IMG/VR virus record: IMGVR_UViG_3300025122_005155
Coordinates: 1 to 30,383 of that record
Source: a virus
Length of the DNA: 30,383 nucleotides
Direction: 5' to 3' (one strand)
The notes below the pieces were generated by a model that was not told where the DNA came from, made no database searches, and saw nothing but the letters and a program-made list of their open reading frames with translations. How positions within the stretch are numbered: the first letter of the stretch is position 1; every line of letters begins with the position of its first letter. Below are positions 6,142 to 13,905 of the stretch, piece after piece. Position numbers and translations under genes: made by a program.

Positions 6142-8211
6142 ATGATAGTAAAGTCAGACCAGTTCAGGTACGCCATACGCCAGAGACTCTTATTCCAGAG
6201 AGTGATGGAGACGTCATCCTGGCCCTCGGATAAAAGGTTGCTCTTCGAACAAGACGGTGATCTGGATGATCCGACAACCTACGAGAAAGGTGGTTACAAG
6301 ATAGCCGGCCTGTGTGGGAACATTGTAACCGCTCTCCTAAGCATCCTCCCCGGAATCGGGAACGCCTTCGATGCGTGCGACTTCATCGCCCATATGGTCA
6401 GGGAGGAGCTCGTCATGGCGGTCCTCACCCTGGCGTGCCTCACCCCCGTCGTGGGGGAGGGGATCAAGCTAGCCTTTATAGCACCTTTCAAGCTCACCAA
6501 GACGGTTGGTGCGAGGGCGTGGTTAAACATGTTTAGTAGGTCACTCACAGGTGAGACGATCTACGCCATAGTCCGATCGGTCTCCCGAAATCCGGATGAC
6601 TTTCCGAAGGAGGCCAGTGCCGAGGTCCTGGATTACATCACCAGAATGTGGGGAGAGATGATCTCCATACGAGGTGGACTGAGTCCTCTAGTTGAGCTAT
6701 CCGGGAGGGTTGCCGACGACGCCGCCAGGGATGTTCCGGGTGCGGAGGCCTTCGCGGTGTTCCTGACGGCCATGGCGAGGTTGATATCTGAGCAGGTTCA
6801 CGACGCCGGCCCGGCCGGCGATGCGCTAGCAACTATGATCAGGCGCGCGCGCCGGGGAGGACTTCCGGACGGGGCAAAGCTCGCTGACGCAAGCGACAAG
6901 ATGCTACGGGAATCCCAGAGAATAGCAAGTGACATACAAAATATATTCGCTGGTAAAGGTGCTAAGATCATCGGAGCCAGTAGCAGCAAGACCGTGGTCA
7001 TGCGCATGTACACCGCCGTCGCAGACTCCATGAAGAATGGGATCAAGGCCATCGACGACGCCACACCCCTTCCAACTCAGATCAAGGGACTTGTGTCCAA
7101 CACCGACGATCTGATCCGGACCTGGGGGGAGGCCGCAGACGCGATGGGAATTCCCAGAATTGGATCCGTCCTCGATGATGTTGGAGTTCCTCAATCCGGC
7201 GCCACGAACGCGATAAAATTAACAGATGACGTGATAGATTACATGTCCGCGGTAGTAATCCCGCTAAGATCTCTAGAGCAGCAGGTCGCGCAGCATGCCC
7301 TCCGGGTGACCGAACCGTACTCCGCTTCCGGTGTTGTTCTTTTGAACCGGTCTACATGGAGGGGACTAGGACAAGGGACAGGAAAGTTGAAGGTGTCGAC
7401 GATAGAGCAACTGATAGCTCCAAGTATCAACTCTAGCAAGGTGTTTAAGGAAGTTAAAAACGAGATGCTCGAGATTTTGGGATCCATCAGGGCGATCCTC
7501 GCAGAGATGTTCTCGTCTATCAAGGATCCTAGTGACATTGTCCTCAAAGGAGAGAGGGGACTAGCTGAGATGACTGAAAAAATTGGAGAGAAAATTGCGT
7601 CGTGGTCTGAGAAGGCTAAACCGGCCATGGCCTTCAAGAGCCCCTTAGCCATGGCAAAGTCGTTGGAGCTGGCGACCATGGCGGTGTTTGGATTCGTGTG
7701 GATCATGATGAGATGGGGCTCGGTAAAGACCAGTAAGTTTACGGATTGGTCTCTTAAATTTTCACCTGATATTGTCAATGTCATGTTTAAGAAGATGGGA
7801 TTTGGAACCTTCGTGGATGACACTGTGCAGCAGATTGTCAGGTACCAGGTTCGAAAGTACCCAGGGTACAAGGTTGGGATCCAGGCCCTCAAGAGAATGT
7901 GGTCCACCGCGGCGACTGCGCATCAGGATGGTGATCCTGCTGTGGGTGCACTAGGAGGCGGGGCATTTCCGGGGGAACGGATCCCGTGGGAAATGTGGGA
8001 CCGGATAAACTGGAGCCGACTAGGAATGGACAACGAGGCCGCGGCGGTCGAGGAACTGGAAGATGTCTTAGATAATTTTGGAATAGACATGAGGAAGGAC
8101 ACCAGACCCGGTGATCTGAAGAACGGGAACCGGGATGGTCTGGACGGATCCGGAGGTGAGGAAGTCCGGGAGTCGCTACTGTATCCTATGACACTCGCGG
8201 AGATACTATGA
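6142..8211 (+). CDS. large putative virion protein with pre-toxin-like hydrophobic domain
   Basis: 689 residues. The N-terminus (about 4-36) is basic and amphipathic, module-like, and contains VME and LFE sites. Residues about 50-125 form a hydrophobic domain containing LLSILPGIGNAFDACDFI and LACLTPVVGEGIKLAF. This P-G-I-G-(N/D)...P-V-V-G-(E/D) layout is seen in pre-toxin linker domains of polymorphic toxins and in some large phage virion proteins. A long, mostly helical region follows (130-600), with another hydrophobic segment near 510-530 (LATMAVFGFVWIMMRWG). The C-terminus ends in TLAEIL, a further L-x-E. I infer a structural or ejected role. Its stop overlaps the metalloprotease start (ATGATG). 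Confidence 0.6.
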   Translation: MIVKSDQFRYAIRQRLLFQRVMETSSWPSDKRLLFEQDGDLDDPTTYEKGGYKIAGLCGNIVTALLSILPGIGNAFDACDFIAHMVREELVMAVLTLACLTPVVGEGIKLAFIAPFKLTKTVGARAWLNMFSRSLTGETIYAIVRSVSRNPDDFPKEASAEVLDYITRMWGEMISIRGGLSPLVELSGRVADDAARDVPGAEAFAVFLTAMARLISEQVHDAGPAGDALATMIRRARRGGLPDGAKLADASDKMLRESQRIASDIQNIFAGKGAKIIGASSSKTVVMRMYTAVADSMKNGIKAIDDATPLPTQIKGLVSNTDDLIRTWGEAADAMGIPRIGSVLDDVGVPQSGATNAIKLTDDVIDYMSAVVIPLRSLEQQVAQHALRVTEPYSASGVVLLNRSTWRGLGQGTGKLKVSTIEQLIAPSINSSKVFKEVKNEMLEILGSIRAILAEMFSSIKDPSDIVLKGERGLAEMTEKIGEKIASWSEKAKPAMAFKSPLAMAKSLELATMAVFGFVWIMMRWGSVKTSKFTDWSLKFSPDIVNVMFKKMGFGTFVDDTVQQIVRYQVRKYPGYKVGIQALKRMWSTAATAHQDGDPAVGALGGGAFPGERIPWEMWDRINWSRLGMDNEAAAVEELEDVLDNFGIDMRKDTRPGDLKNGNRDGLDGSGGEEVRESLLYPMTLAEIL

Positions 8212-8930
8212 TGATCCATGTCGAACAGAATGTTGACCTGGACGAGAATGACCTCGGGATCATAGAGGAGTTCTTCAGATTCTGCTGCGAGAGGTTGGAA
8301 CTTCCAGAGACTGTCTCCGTCCACCTTGTCGCCAACCGGGATGGTCTGACCACCGCGGGTGCGTACCACGTCGGTGAGTCAAAGTGTCGTGTCCTGGTAG
8401 GAGACCGGGCGAGGGCAGATGTAATGAGGTCCATGGCACACGAGATGGTTCATGCTCAACAGGATGGACTGGGACTTTTAGGTGGACATGTCCAGGATAT
8501 CGGAGGTGACATTGAGGATGAGGCCAATGCCGTTGCGGGCCGGCTGGTCAAGGAGTTCTCCTACGACTATGGTGTTGACAAGGTGTACGAGGGCCTAGAC
8601 CCTTCTAGGATCGACTTTAGGCAGCTAACACGAGGATTTCTGGTCGGTGAGTCCCAACCAGACTGCCAGATTGTCAACGAGGTCTCCGGTAAGGTCGACC
8701 CCAACAATCCCTTCGGCAATGTCGACATCGACTATCAGATCCGGAGGATGATCGGAGAGCTAATCTCGATGAACGGCCTGACGAATCGTTCGATGATTAA
8801 CGTTCTGCGTTCCCTGCAATTTCTTAGTGACTCCACCCACCGCTCCTGTGATGAGCTACTTCAACAAATGCTGGATGTCCTTAATCAGGAGATGACGAGT
8901 CGTCCTCATCCCCAGGAGATAGAAGTCTAG
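8208..8930 (+). CDS. HExxH zinc metalloprotease-like protein
   Basis: 240 residues. HEMVH at 78-82 is a classical zinc-binding HExxH motif, and DEANAVAGRL from residue 104 supplies a downstream Glu/Asn environment like the third-ligand helix of gluzincin or M78-type (ImmA/IrrE-like) peptidases. It sits at the end of the putative virion operon with a 4-base overlap with the 6142 gene. It could be a virion-processing or ejected peptidase. The C-terminal 100 residues are helical and unrecognised. It lacks the charged N-terminal module. The last 50 bases overlap the 3' end of the convergent protease gene. Confidence 0.65.
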   Translation: MMIHVEQNVDLDENDLGIIEEFFRFCCERLELPETVSVHLVANRDGLTTAGAYHVGESKCRVLVGDRARADVMRSMAHEMVHAQQDGLGLLGGHVQDIGGDIEDEANAVAGRLVKEFSYDYGVDKVYEGLDPSRIDFRQLTRGFLVGESQPDCQIVNEVSGKVDPNNPFGNVDIDYQIRRMIGELISMNGLTNRSMINVLRSLQFLSDSTHRSCDELLQQMLDVLNQEMTSRPHPQEIEV

Positions 8931-9642
8931 TTTTACTCTCTTCTATAAAGTTCCTTATTTCCCTTAGAGGAACAACAATAGCAAAATTCTCCATTAGGGG
9001 AAAAGATGCAGAGACTATCCCTATTAGTTCTCCTCTAGAGTTTAAAACAGGCGATCCGCTACTCCCTGAGCCTATGGGGATCGTATAAATGTCCATGTCC
9101 ATGTTTAAACTTCTTCCACTGTAAATACCTTCAAATATCAAGATAAAATTTGGCTCAAAAAGGGCATAAGGAGCAGCTATATTGTAAACTCTATCACCTC
9201 TTTTAGGTGGGATACGAGACAGTCTAATAGGTTTTCCAACATCGTTGTTAGATTCAAGCAAACAAAGATCTACATCTAGTTGAAAAGTTAAAATTTCTGC
9301 GTCAAAAGTCTCAAAATTGTAATTTATCACCTGGTTTTTTGTTTCAACAGTTGCTAATGTACTAGATTTTTGATCCATGTCACAAGAATGACCAGCCGTA
9401 AGAATGTATGACTTTCCATTATCTTTAAAGACAATAACACCCGATGAAGATTGAACGACACCAGAAATTTCTACTTGATCAGAGTTTTTTTCTACAATTT
9501 TAGACTCGTATAAAACAAATGATTCTGTGGGTAGTAGGTTGCTGCTATATATTTTTAAAGTTATGACAGACAAGAACAGAAATAATGTAACAATTATAAA
9601 AATTCTCGATAATCTGTTCATTTTTTTCAGAGTTTGACTCAC
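8881..9642 (-). CDS. membrane-anchored trypsin-like serine protease
   Basis: 253 residues from GTG 9642; ATG at 9621 (residue 8) is an equally plausible start and neither has a clear ribosome-binding site. Residues 13-32 form a hydrophobic signal anchor. The trypsin-fold triad is visible: TAGHS (His85), FQLDVDLCLLE (Asp125) and GSGSSGSP (Ser195). The fold probably begins near residue 58. It resembles small S1-family periplasmic proteases of the DegP/trypsin superfamily, but no PDZ domain follows. The protein would sit in the inner membrane facing the periplasm. It is AT-rich, unlike the gene it overlaps, and marks a sharp change in composition. It is the only gene on this strand between 8.9 and 20 kb. 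Confidence 0.8.
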   Translation of the reverse strand: MSQTLKKMNRLSRIFIIVTLFLFLSVITLKIYSSNLLPTESFVLYESKIVEKNSDQVEISGVVQSSSGVIVFKDNGKSYILTAGHSCDMDQKSSTLATVETKNQVINYNFETFDAEILTFQLDVDLCLLESNNDVGKPIRLSRIPPKRGDRVYNIAAPYALFEPNFILIFEGIYSGRSLNMDMDIYTIPIGSGSSGSPVLNSRGELIGIVSASFPLMENFAIVVPLREIRNFIEESKTRLLSPGDEDDSSSPD

Positions 9643-9714
9643 AAAAATAACTATGCCACTGTGGAAAAGATAGTTTATTGTGTATGTTTCATAAAAAAAC
9701 TATAGAATCATTTT

Positions 9715-9930
9715 ATGAAAAGACAAGTGTTTATCAGTGCAACTAGGAGCTCTATCTTAGAGATACCGTGGGATCTTTCTAAAGAACAGTCCATCATTTT
9801 AAAATCAGAAATTCTTAAATCTATTTCATCCGGATCAATATCTGGATGGCCCGTAGAGTTTGAACAGTTTTTAGACTCTTCTGAATTTGTGACTTTATCT
9901 GGTCCTTCAAAGGGGTGGTGGAAATACTGA
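9715..9930 (+). CDS. small hypothetical protein
   Basis: 71 residues from ATG 9715, with no clear ribosome-binding site. It starts KRQVFISATRSSILEIPWDL and ends with a Trp-rich SGPSKGWWKY. No motif is recognised. It follows the divergent gap from the serine protease (9643-9714), where ACTATAGAATCAT may be part of a promoter. It lies four bases before the deaminase GTG and is probably co-transcribed. Confidence 0.5.
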   Translation: MKRQVFISATRSSILEIPWDLSKEQSIILKSEILKSISSGSISGWPVEFEQFLDSSEFVTLSGPSKGWWKY

Positions 9931-9934
9931 GATT

Positions 9935-10318
9935 GTGACAGATTCGTCTACGTTATTGCAAATTGCAATTAGAGAGGCTGTTAAAAGTCCAATGTCATAC
10001 CGACATGGTGCTGTCCTGATTTCTAAAAATAAAATATTGGGATCCGGATTTAATAGTTTTAGTTCTAGTGTCGGAAACGTAAATTTCCAGGTTCCTGGAA
10101 GAAAGAAACCCTGTGTCCATGCAGAAGTTTCCGCTCTTAAGGGACTGAGGCACGATCAAATAAGAGGAAGCACCATGTTTGTCATTCGAATCAACAGAGA
10201 TCACGACCTAAAAATGAGCTATCCCTGTAAGAGATGTGTCTCTATGCTGAGAAGGAAAGGTGTTAGAAAGGTCACTTTTAGCACAGGAAACGGATATTTT
10301 GATCACATTTATCTTTAA
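9935..10318 (+). CDS. cytidine/deoxycytidylate deaminase-family zinc enzyme
   Basis: 127 residues from a GTG start. HAE at 62-64 and PCKRC at 97-101 form the zinc site of the CDA/dCMP-deaminase superfamily, where the Glu is the proton shuttle. Preceding GAVLISKNKILGSGFN is the usual core strand-helix. In phages, such enzymes usually deaminate dCMP to dUMP to feed thymidylate synthesis, but a tRNA or nucleoside substrate cannot be excluded. The protein is shorter than typical dCMP deaminases (about 170-190 residues), lacking their extended N-terminal zinc region. Neighbouring genes do not include a thymidylate synthase. Confidence 0.75.
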   Translation: MTDSSTLLQIAIREAVKSPMSYRHGAVLISKNKILGSGFNSFSSSVGNVNFQVPGRKKPCVHAEVSALKGLRHDQIRGSTMFVIRINRDHDLKMSYPCKRCVSMLRRKGVRKVTFSTGNGYFDHIYL

Positions 10319-10375
10319 CATTTTTTAAAGACTCGTTATTTTTATTCTTAACATAAAAGAACTTGAGCTAGTACC

Positions 10376-10852
10376 TTGAAAATATTTAAAAGAATACTAG
10401 AACTTAAAGATTACTTAAAAGAAGTAGAAGGCCCTAATAAGAAACTAGTTGTAACTAGTGGTGGCTTTGATCCGCTTCACGTAGGGCATCTTAGATGTAT
10501 CCTAGACTGTTCCAACCTGGCCGATATTGTCATAGTTGTAGTTAATGGTGATGGATTCCTAACAAGAAAAAAAGGAAAACCTTTTATGAACCTCGTGGAA
10601 AGGATGGAAATAATCTCCGGAATTAGAGGCGTTGACTATGTTGTCCCGTGGGATGACGGAAGTCAGACTGTGACTGGAGCCTTGGAAATTCTCAAACCTG
10701 ATATCTTTGCAAAAGGAGGAGATAGAGACTCTTCGTCAAATGTTCCGGAATTTGACATGTGTCAAAAAATAAAATGTGAGGTTGTTTTTAATGTAGGGGG
10801 TCACAAAATACAATCAAGTAGTTCGTTAGTCGAAAATTTTATCAATCATTGA
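10376..10852 (+). CDS. HldE/RfaE-like nucleotidyltransferase
   Basis: 158 residues from a TTG start; no other initiator lies upstream in a sensible place. It matches the cytidylyltransferase fold: SGGFDPLHVGHLR holds the HxGH motif (35-38), KGGDR at 113-117, and IQSSSSLV at 145-152 corresponds to the nucleotide-binding SSS motif. The combination KGGDR, VVFNVGG and KIQSSS is characteristic of the C-terminal adenylyltransferase domain of HldE, which makes ADP-heptose for LPS core. The kinase domain is absent. In context it may supply a nucleotide-activated sugar for the glycosyltransferases downstream (26.5-30.4 kb), as in other phages with surface-sugar genes. Confidence 0.8.
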   Translation: MKIFKRILELKDYLKEVEGPNKKLVVTSGGFDPLHVGHLRCILDCSNLADIVIVVVNGDGFLTRKKGKPFMNLVERMEIISGIRGVDYVVPWDDGSQTVTGALEILKPDIFAKGGDRDSSSNVPEFDMCQKIKCEVVFNVGGHKIQSSSSLVENFINH

Positions 10853-10889
10853 CCTCCGTTGAATACATATTTTTGACACGGAGATCGTC

Positions 10890-11363
10890 ATGGATGAGCA
10901 ACCTAATTTCGAAATTCTTTCTAAGTTATCGATAATTGAATCGATTCTTCAATCGGCTCCGGCTCTCAACGGAGAGTTTGAATCACTTGTAAAGGATGTT
11001 CAGATTATAAAAGAGTCTCAAGATCAAATCAAGGAGTCTTTGGCGTCAATTAAAAAATCGGTCTACGAACCTGATACGGGAGTTTTTTCCCGGGTCCAAA
11101 GGCTAGAAGAAAAAATTACTAGACAAGAAGAATTCGATCAATCGGTATCGATCATGTCAGATCGTCACAAAGAAATTTCCATATGGGTCGACGATAAGGA
11201 TAAATTAATAAGTGATCTGTCCAACGATTTAAAAATATCTTCACAGGAACTAGACAGATTGGTTCAATGGAAGGCTAACGTAAGTAAGATTCTCTGGGTG
11301 ATAAGTGCAACAGTAACAACTTTAATTGTCAAAACATTGTTTACTTTGTTATCTTCTTCATAG
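10890..11363 (+). CDS. coiled-coil, tail-anchored membrane protein
   Basis: 157 residues from ATG 10890 with GGAG eight bases upstream. Residues 5-130 have heptad-like hydrophobic spacing (LASIKKSV, RVQRLEEKI, LDRLVQW) and are probably coiled coil. Residues 133-152 (ILWVISATVTTLIVKTLF) form a single C-terminal membrane span. The layout resembles XhlA-like holin accessory proteins and other phage coiled-coil membrane proteins, but the coiled coil is longer than in XhlA. No endolysin or holin lies adjacent, so lysis function is unproven. Confidence 0.55.
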   Translation: MDEQPNFEILSKLSIIESILQSAPALNGEFESLVKDVQIIKESQDQIKESLASIKKSVYEPDTGVFSRVQRLEEKITRQEEFDQSVSIMSDRHKEISIWVDDKDKLISDLSNDLKISSQELDRLVQWKANVSKILWVISATVTTLIVKTLFTLLSSS

Positions 11364-11378
11364 TAGGAATAGCTTAGC

Positions 11379-12551
11379 GTGTCAATTTTCAGACAGCATA
11401 AATCTTCTTCAGATCGATCCGCATCAGATCGGAGACGACACAAGACAAAGATTGAAAAAGCCATTAAGGATGGCATTCATAACATTATTGCAGAAGAATC
11501 TATCATTGGAAAAGATGGAAAGAAGAAGATAAGAATTCCAGTTAAAGGAATCAAAGAATACCGCTTTGTCTACGGAGATAACAAAACAAATAAAAAGGTG
11601 GGTTCTGCCCCTGGAAAAAATATTAAAAGAGGGCAAAAAATTGGTGATAAAAGAAAAACTTCTCCTGCTCATGGCAATAAACCCGGAGATAAACCTGGCG
11701 AAGAATACTATGACGTAGAGGTTACTTTAGAAGAACTTTCTAGATACTTGTTTGAAGATTTAAACTTACCAGAACTTGAGAAGAAAAAATTCAAGTTCGT
11801 GACACAAGAAAAACCTAAAAGAAAAGGACACAGAAACCAGGGCATTAGAATCAGATTATCCAAGAAAGAAACCATTAAAAATAAACTTAAAAGAAAAGCG
11901 ATTGCCAAGAAATTAGGAACATATGACGAAGATTCTGATGAAAGATTTCCTTTTCATGAGTCTGATTTGAGATATCGACATTTTTCTAACAAGCCAAAGG
12001 AAAATAGTTGTGCTGTCGTCTTTTTTATTATGGATGTTTCGGGTAGCATGTCTACTCAAAAAAAATACATAGCCAGAAGTTTTTATTTCTTAGTCTATCA
12101 GTTCCTAAGGTACAAGTATGAAAACATAGAAATTATTTTTATTTCTCACGATACCAGCGCAAAAGAAGTTACTGAAGATGAGTTTTTTTCTCGGGGTTCT
12201 AGTGGAGGAACACTGATATCTCCGGCTCTATCTTTGATGGGAGACATAGTTGAAAAAAGATACCATCCCACCATGTGGAACATCTATGGTTTTCACTGTT
12301 CTGACGGTGACAATTGGTCAGATGACATCCCAAGAACATTAACAGAAACTAAAAAATTAATTGACATGTGTCAAGTTTACACGTTTTGTGAGATAACCCC
12401 AGAAGGAGAAACTTATGGAAAAGATTTTTCCGATACATACAGTACGTACTTGCCTTTTTATGGAAAGAAATTTAAAATTGTAAAAATTACTTCTCCTTCT
12501 GAAATATGGCCAGTTTTCAAGAAAGTTTTTGGAGGTAGAGAAGATGTATGA
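11379..12551 (+). CDS. yeaH: YeaH/DUF444 family von Willebrand factor A protein
   Basis: 390 residues from a GTG start with TAGGA upstream. The N-terminal half is basic and Lys/Gly-rich, including a GGTG-like flexible linker (75-110), as in DUF444 proteins. The C-terminal half is a VWA domain: MDVSGSMS gives the MIDAS DxSGS (219-223), followed by RSFYFLVYQFLRYKYENIEI, SSGGTLISPAL and WNIYGFHCSDGDNW, all close to E. coli YeaH. In bacteria YeaH works with the PrkA kinase and SpoVR in stationary-phase and nitrogen-stress responses. It is the first gene of the three-gene set here and overlaps spoVR by 8 bases. Confidence 0.92.
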   Translation: MSIFRQHKSSSDRSASDRRRHKTKIEKAIKDGIHNIIAEESIIGKDGKKKIRIPVKGIKEYRFVYGDNKTNKKVGSAPGKNIKRGQKIGDKRKTSPAHGNKPGDKPGEEYYDVEVTLEELSRYLFEDLNLPELEKKKFKFVTQEKPKRKGHRNQGIRIRLSKKETIKNKLKRKAIAKKLGTYDEDSDERFPFHESDLRYRHFSNKPKENSCAVVFFIMDVSGSMSTQKKYIARSFYFLVYQFLRYKYENIEIIFISHDTSAKEVTEDEFFSRGSSGGTLISPALSLMGDIVEKRYHPTMWNIYGFHCSDGDNWSDDIPRTLTETKKLIDMCQVYTFCEITPEGETYGKDFSDTYSTYLPFYGKKFKIVKITSPSEIWPVFKKVFGGREDV

Positions 12552-13854
12552 CTGGTCTGTATCAGAACTTAATAAGTGGGATAATAAAATATGTAAAATA
12601 GCTTCATCTTATGGATTAGACTGGTTCGAAATTGACTATGAGATCTGTGATTATTATGACATGATAGGAAATATGTCGTATACCGGCATGCCAACTCATT
12701 ATCACCACTGGAGTTTTGGAAAGCAATTTGAAAGAACCAGGTTTTATTACGACATGGGATTGGAAGGACTTCCGTACGAGATGATCATTAATTCAAACCC
12801 CAGTATCGCTTATCTCATGAGAGAAAACTCTCTTCCCATGCACATACTGACAATGGCACACTGTGTAGGACACTCTGATTTTTTTAAAAATAACAAAACC
12901 TTCCGTCATACAGATCCTGAAAATATAATTTCAAGATTTAGATCAGCAGCTGAGAGAATTAGAAAGTATGTAGAAGATACAACTATAGGAATTGAAGAAG
13001 TTGAAAATATCTTAGATGCCTGTCACAGCTTAAAGTACCAGCGAGATCGAGTATCCGGGGTTAAGAGATTGACACATGAAGAAATAGTAAATAAAAAAAT
13101 TAGAAAAATCAATCTTAAAGAAAAAGGGTACGAATATATTGTCCTGGACAAGTTTCCCTCTGAACCTGATTATAACATCCTACAGTTTATTAGAGACAAT
13201 AGCAGAAATCTTAGTGAGTGGCAGAAGGATATTATTAGCATAGTTGATAACGAGACAGAGTATTTTATACCTCAAGCACAGACAAAAATTATGAACGAAG
13301 GATGGGCATCGTTCTGGCACTATAAGATACTCCACGACCTCGACCTCCCTCAGGAGTTTCATTTTTCTTTTATAAAGACTCACAACCAGGTTATTAGACC
13401 ACACTTGGGTGGAATCAATCCTTACCATGTTGGTTTTAAAATTTTCGCTAAGATTGAAGAAGAAGAAGGATTGGAATCCTGTTTTTTTGCAAGGGAAGTT
13501 CACAATGACACGTCATTTTTAATGGAACACCTTGATGAAAAACTGTGTAAAGATTTAAATCTATTTTCTTTTTCTAAGAAAAAAGAATACTATTCTATTG
13601 ATGAAATTTCTGACGATGATGGATGGCAGGTCATTAAAAGAGATTTTATAAATTCAGTGGGCCTTAATGCTGTTCCAAAAGTTTACGTCGAGAGTGTTGA
13701 TAGGCATGATTGTTTGATGACTGTTAGACATGAGTTTGACGGTCGAGAGCTTAATTTAGAATATGCTGATAAGGTTTGTCACAAGATTTCAGACTTGTGG
13801 GGCGACGAAGTTAGGTTTTTTACAATAATAGAGGACGAAGATTGGGAAATATAG
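12544..13854 (+). CDS. spoVR: SpoVR/YcgB family protein
   Basis: 436 residues from ATG 12544, which has GGAGG six to seven bases upstream; an earlier TTG is less likely. Diagnostic segments of the family are present: GMPTHYHHWSFGKQFERTRF, INSNPSIAYLMRENSLPMH, AHCVGHSDFFKNN, then NEGWASFWHYKILHDL and a C-terminal domain at about 325-436. SpoVR is needed for spore cortex in Bacillus, and YcgB is its proteobacterial counterpart in PrkA regulation; its biochemical activity is not settled. It is full length or nearly so (E. coli YcgB is about 510). The His residues (HYHHW, AHCVGH) are retained. Confidence 0.93.
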   Translation: MYDWSVSELNKWDNKICKIASSYGLDWFEIDYEICDYYDMIGNMSYTGMPTHYHHWSFGKQFERTRFYYDMGLEGLPYEMIINSNPSIAYLMRENSLPMHILTMAHCVGHSDFFKNNKTFRHTDPENIISRFRSAAERIRKYVEDTTIGIEEVENILDACHSLKYQRDRVSGVKRLTHEEIVNKKIRKINLKEKGYEYIVLDKFPSEPDYNILQFIRDNSRNLSEWQKDIISIVDNETEYFIPQAQTKIMNEGWASFWHYKILHDLDLPQEFHFSFIKTHNQVIRPHLGGINPYHVGFKIFAKIEEEEGLESCFFAREVHNDTSFLMEHLDEKLCKDLNLFSFSKKKEYYSIDEISDDDGWQVIKRDFINSVGLNAVPKVYVESVDRHDCLMTVRHEFDGRELNLEYADKVCHKISDLWGDEVRFFTIIEDEDWEI

Positions 13855-13865
13855 TCCTTTAACAG

Positions 13866-13893
13866 TTGCTCGATAATATTTACTATTGATAAT
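13866..13893 (+). promoter_or_regulatory. candidate promoter of prkA
   Basis: TTGCTC (13866-13871) and GATAAT (13888-13893) are separated by 16 bases, a reasonable sigma-70 arrangement. The recurrent ATATTTAC motif (13876-13883) lies between them. The whole sits 13-40 bases before the prkA ATG and after a 51-base gap from spoVR. Confidence 0.35.
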
Positions 13894-13905
13894 CAGGAGT
13901 TTTAC

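Noticed and set aside
7239-7907. A 222-codon reverse-strand open frame opposite the 6142 gene
   Set aside because: Antisense to the large virion-type protein, with unstructured composition and no motif; regarded as a shadow.
10313-10327. CTTTAA-ATTTT-type hairpin after the deaminase as a terminator
   Set aside because: The stem is all A-T apart from one pair and overlaps the stop codon; too weak to call.
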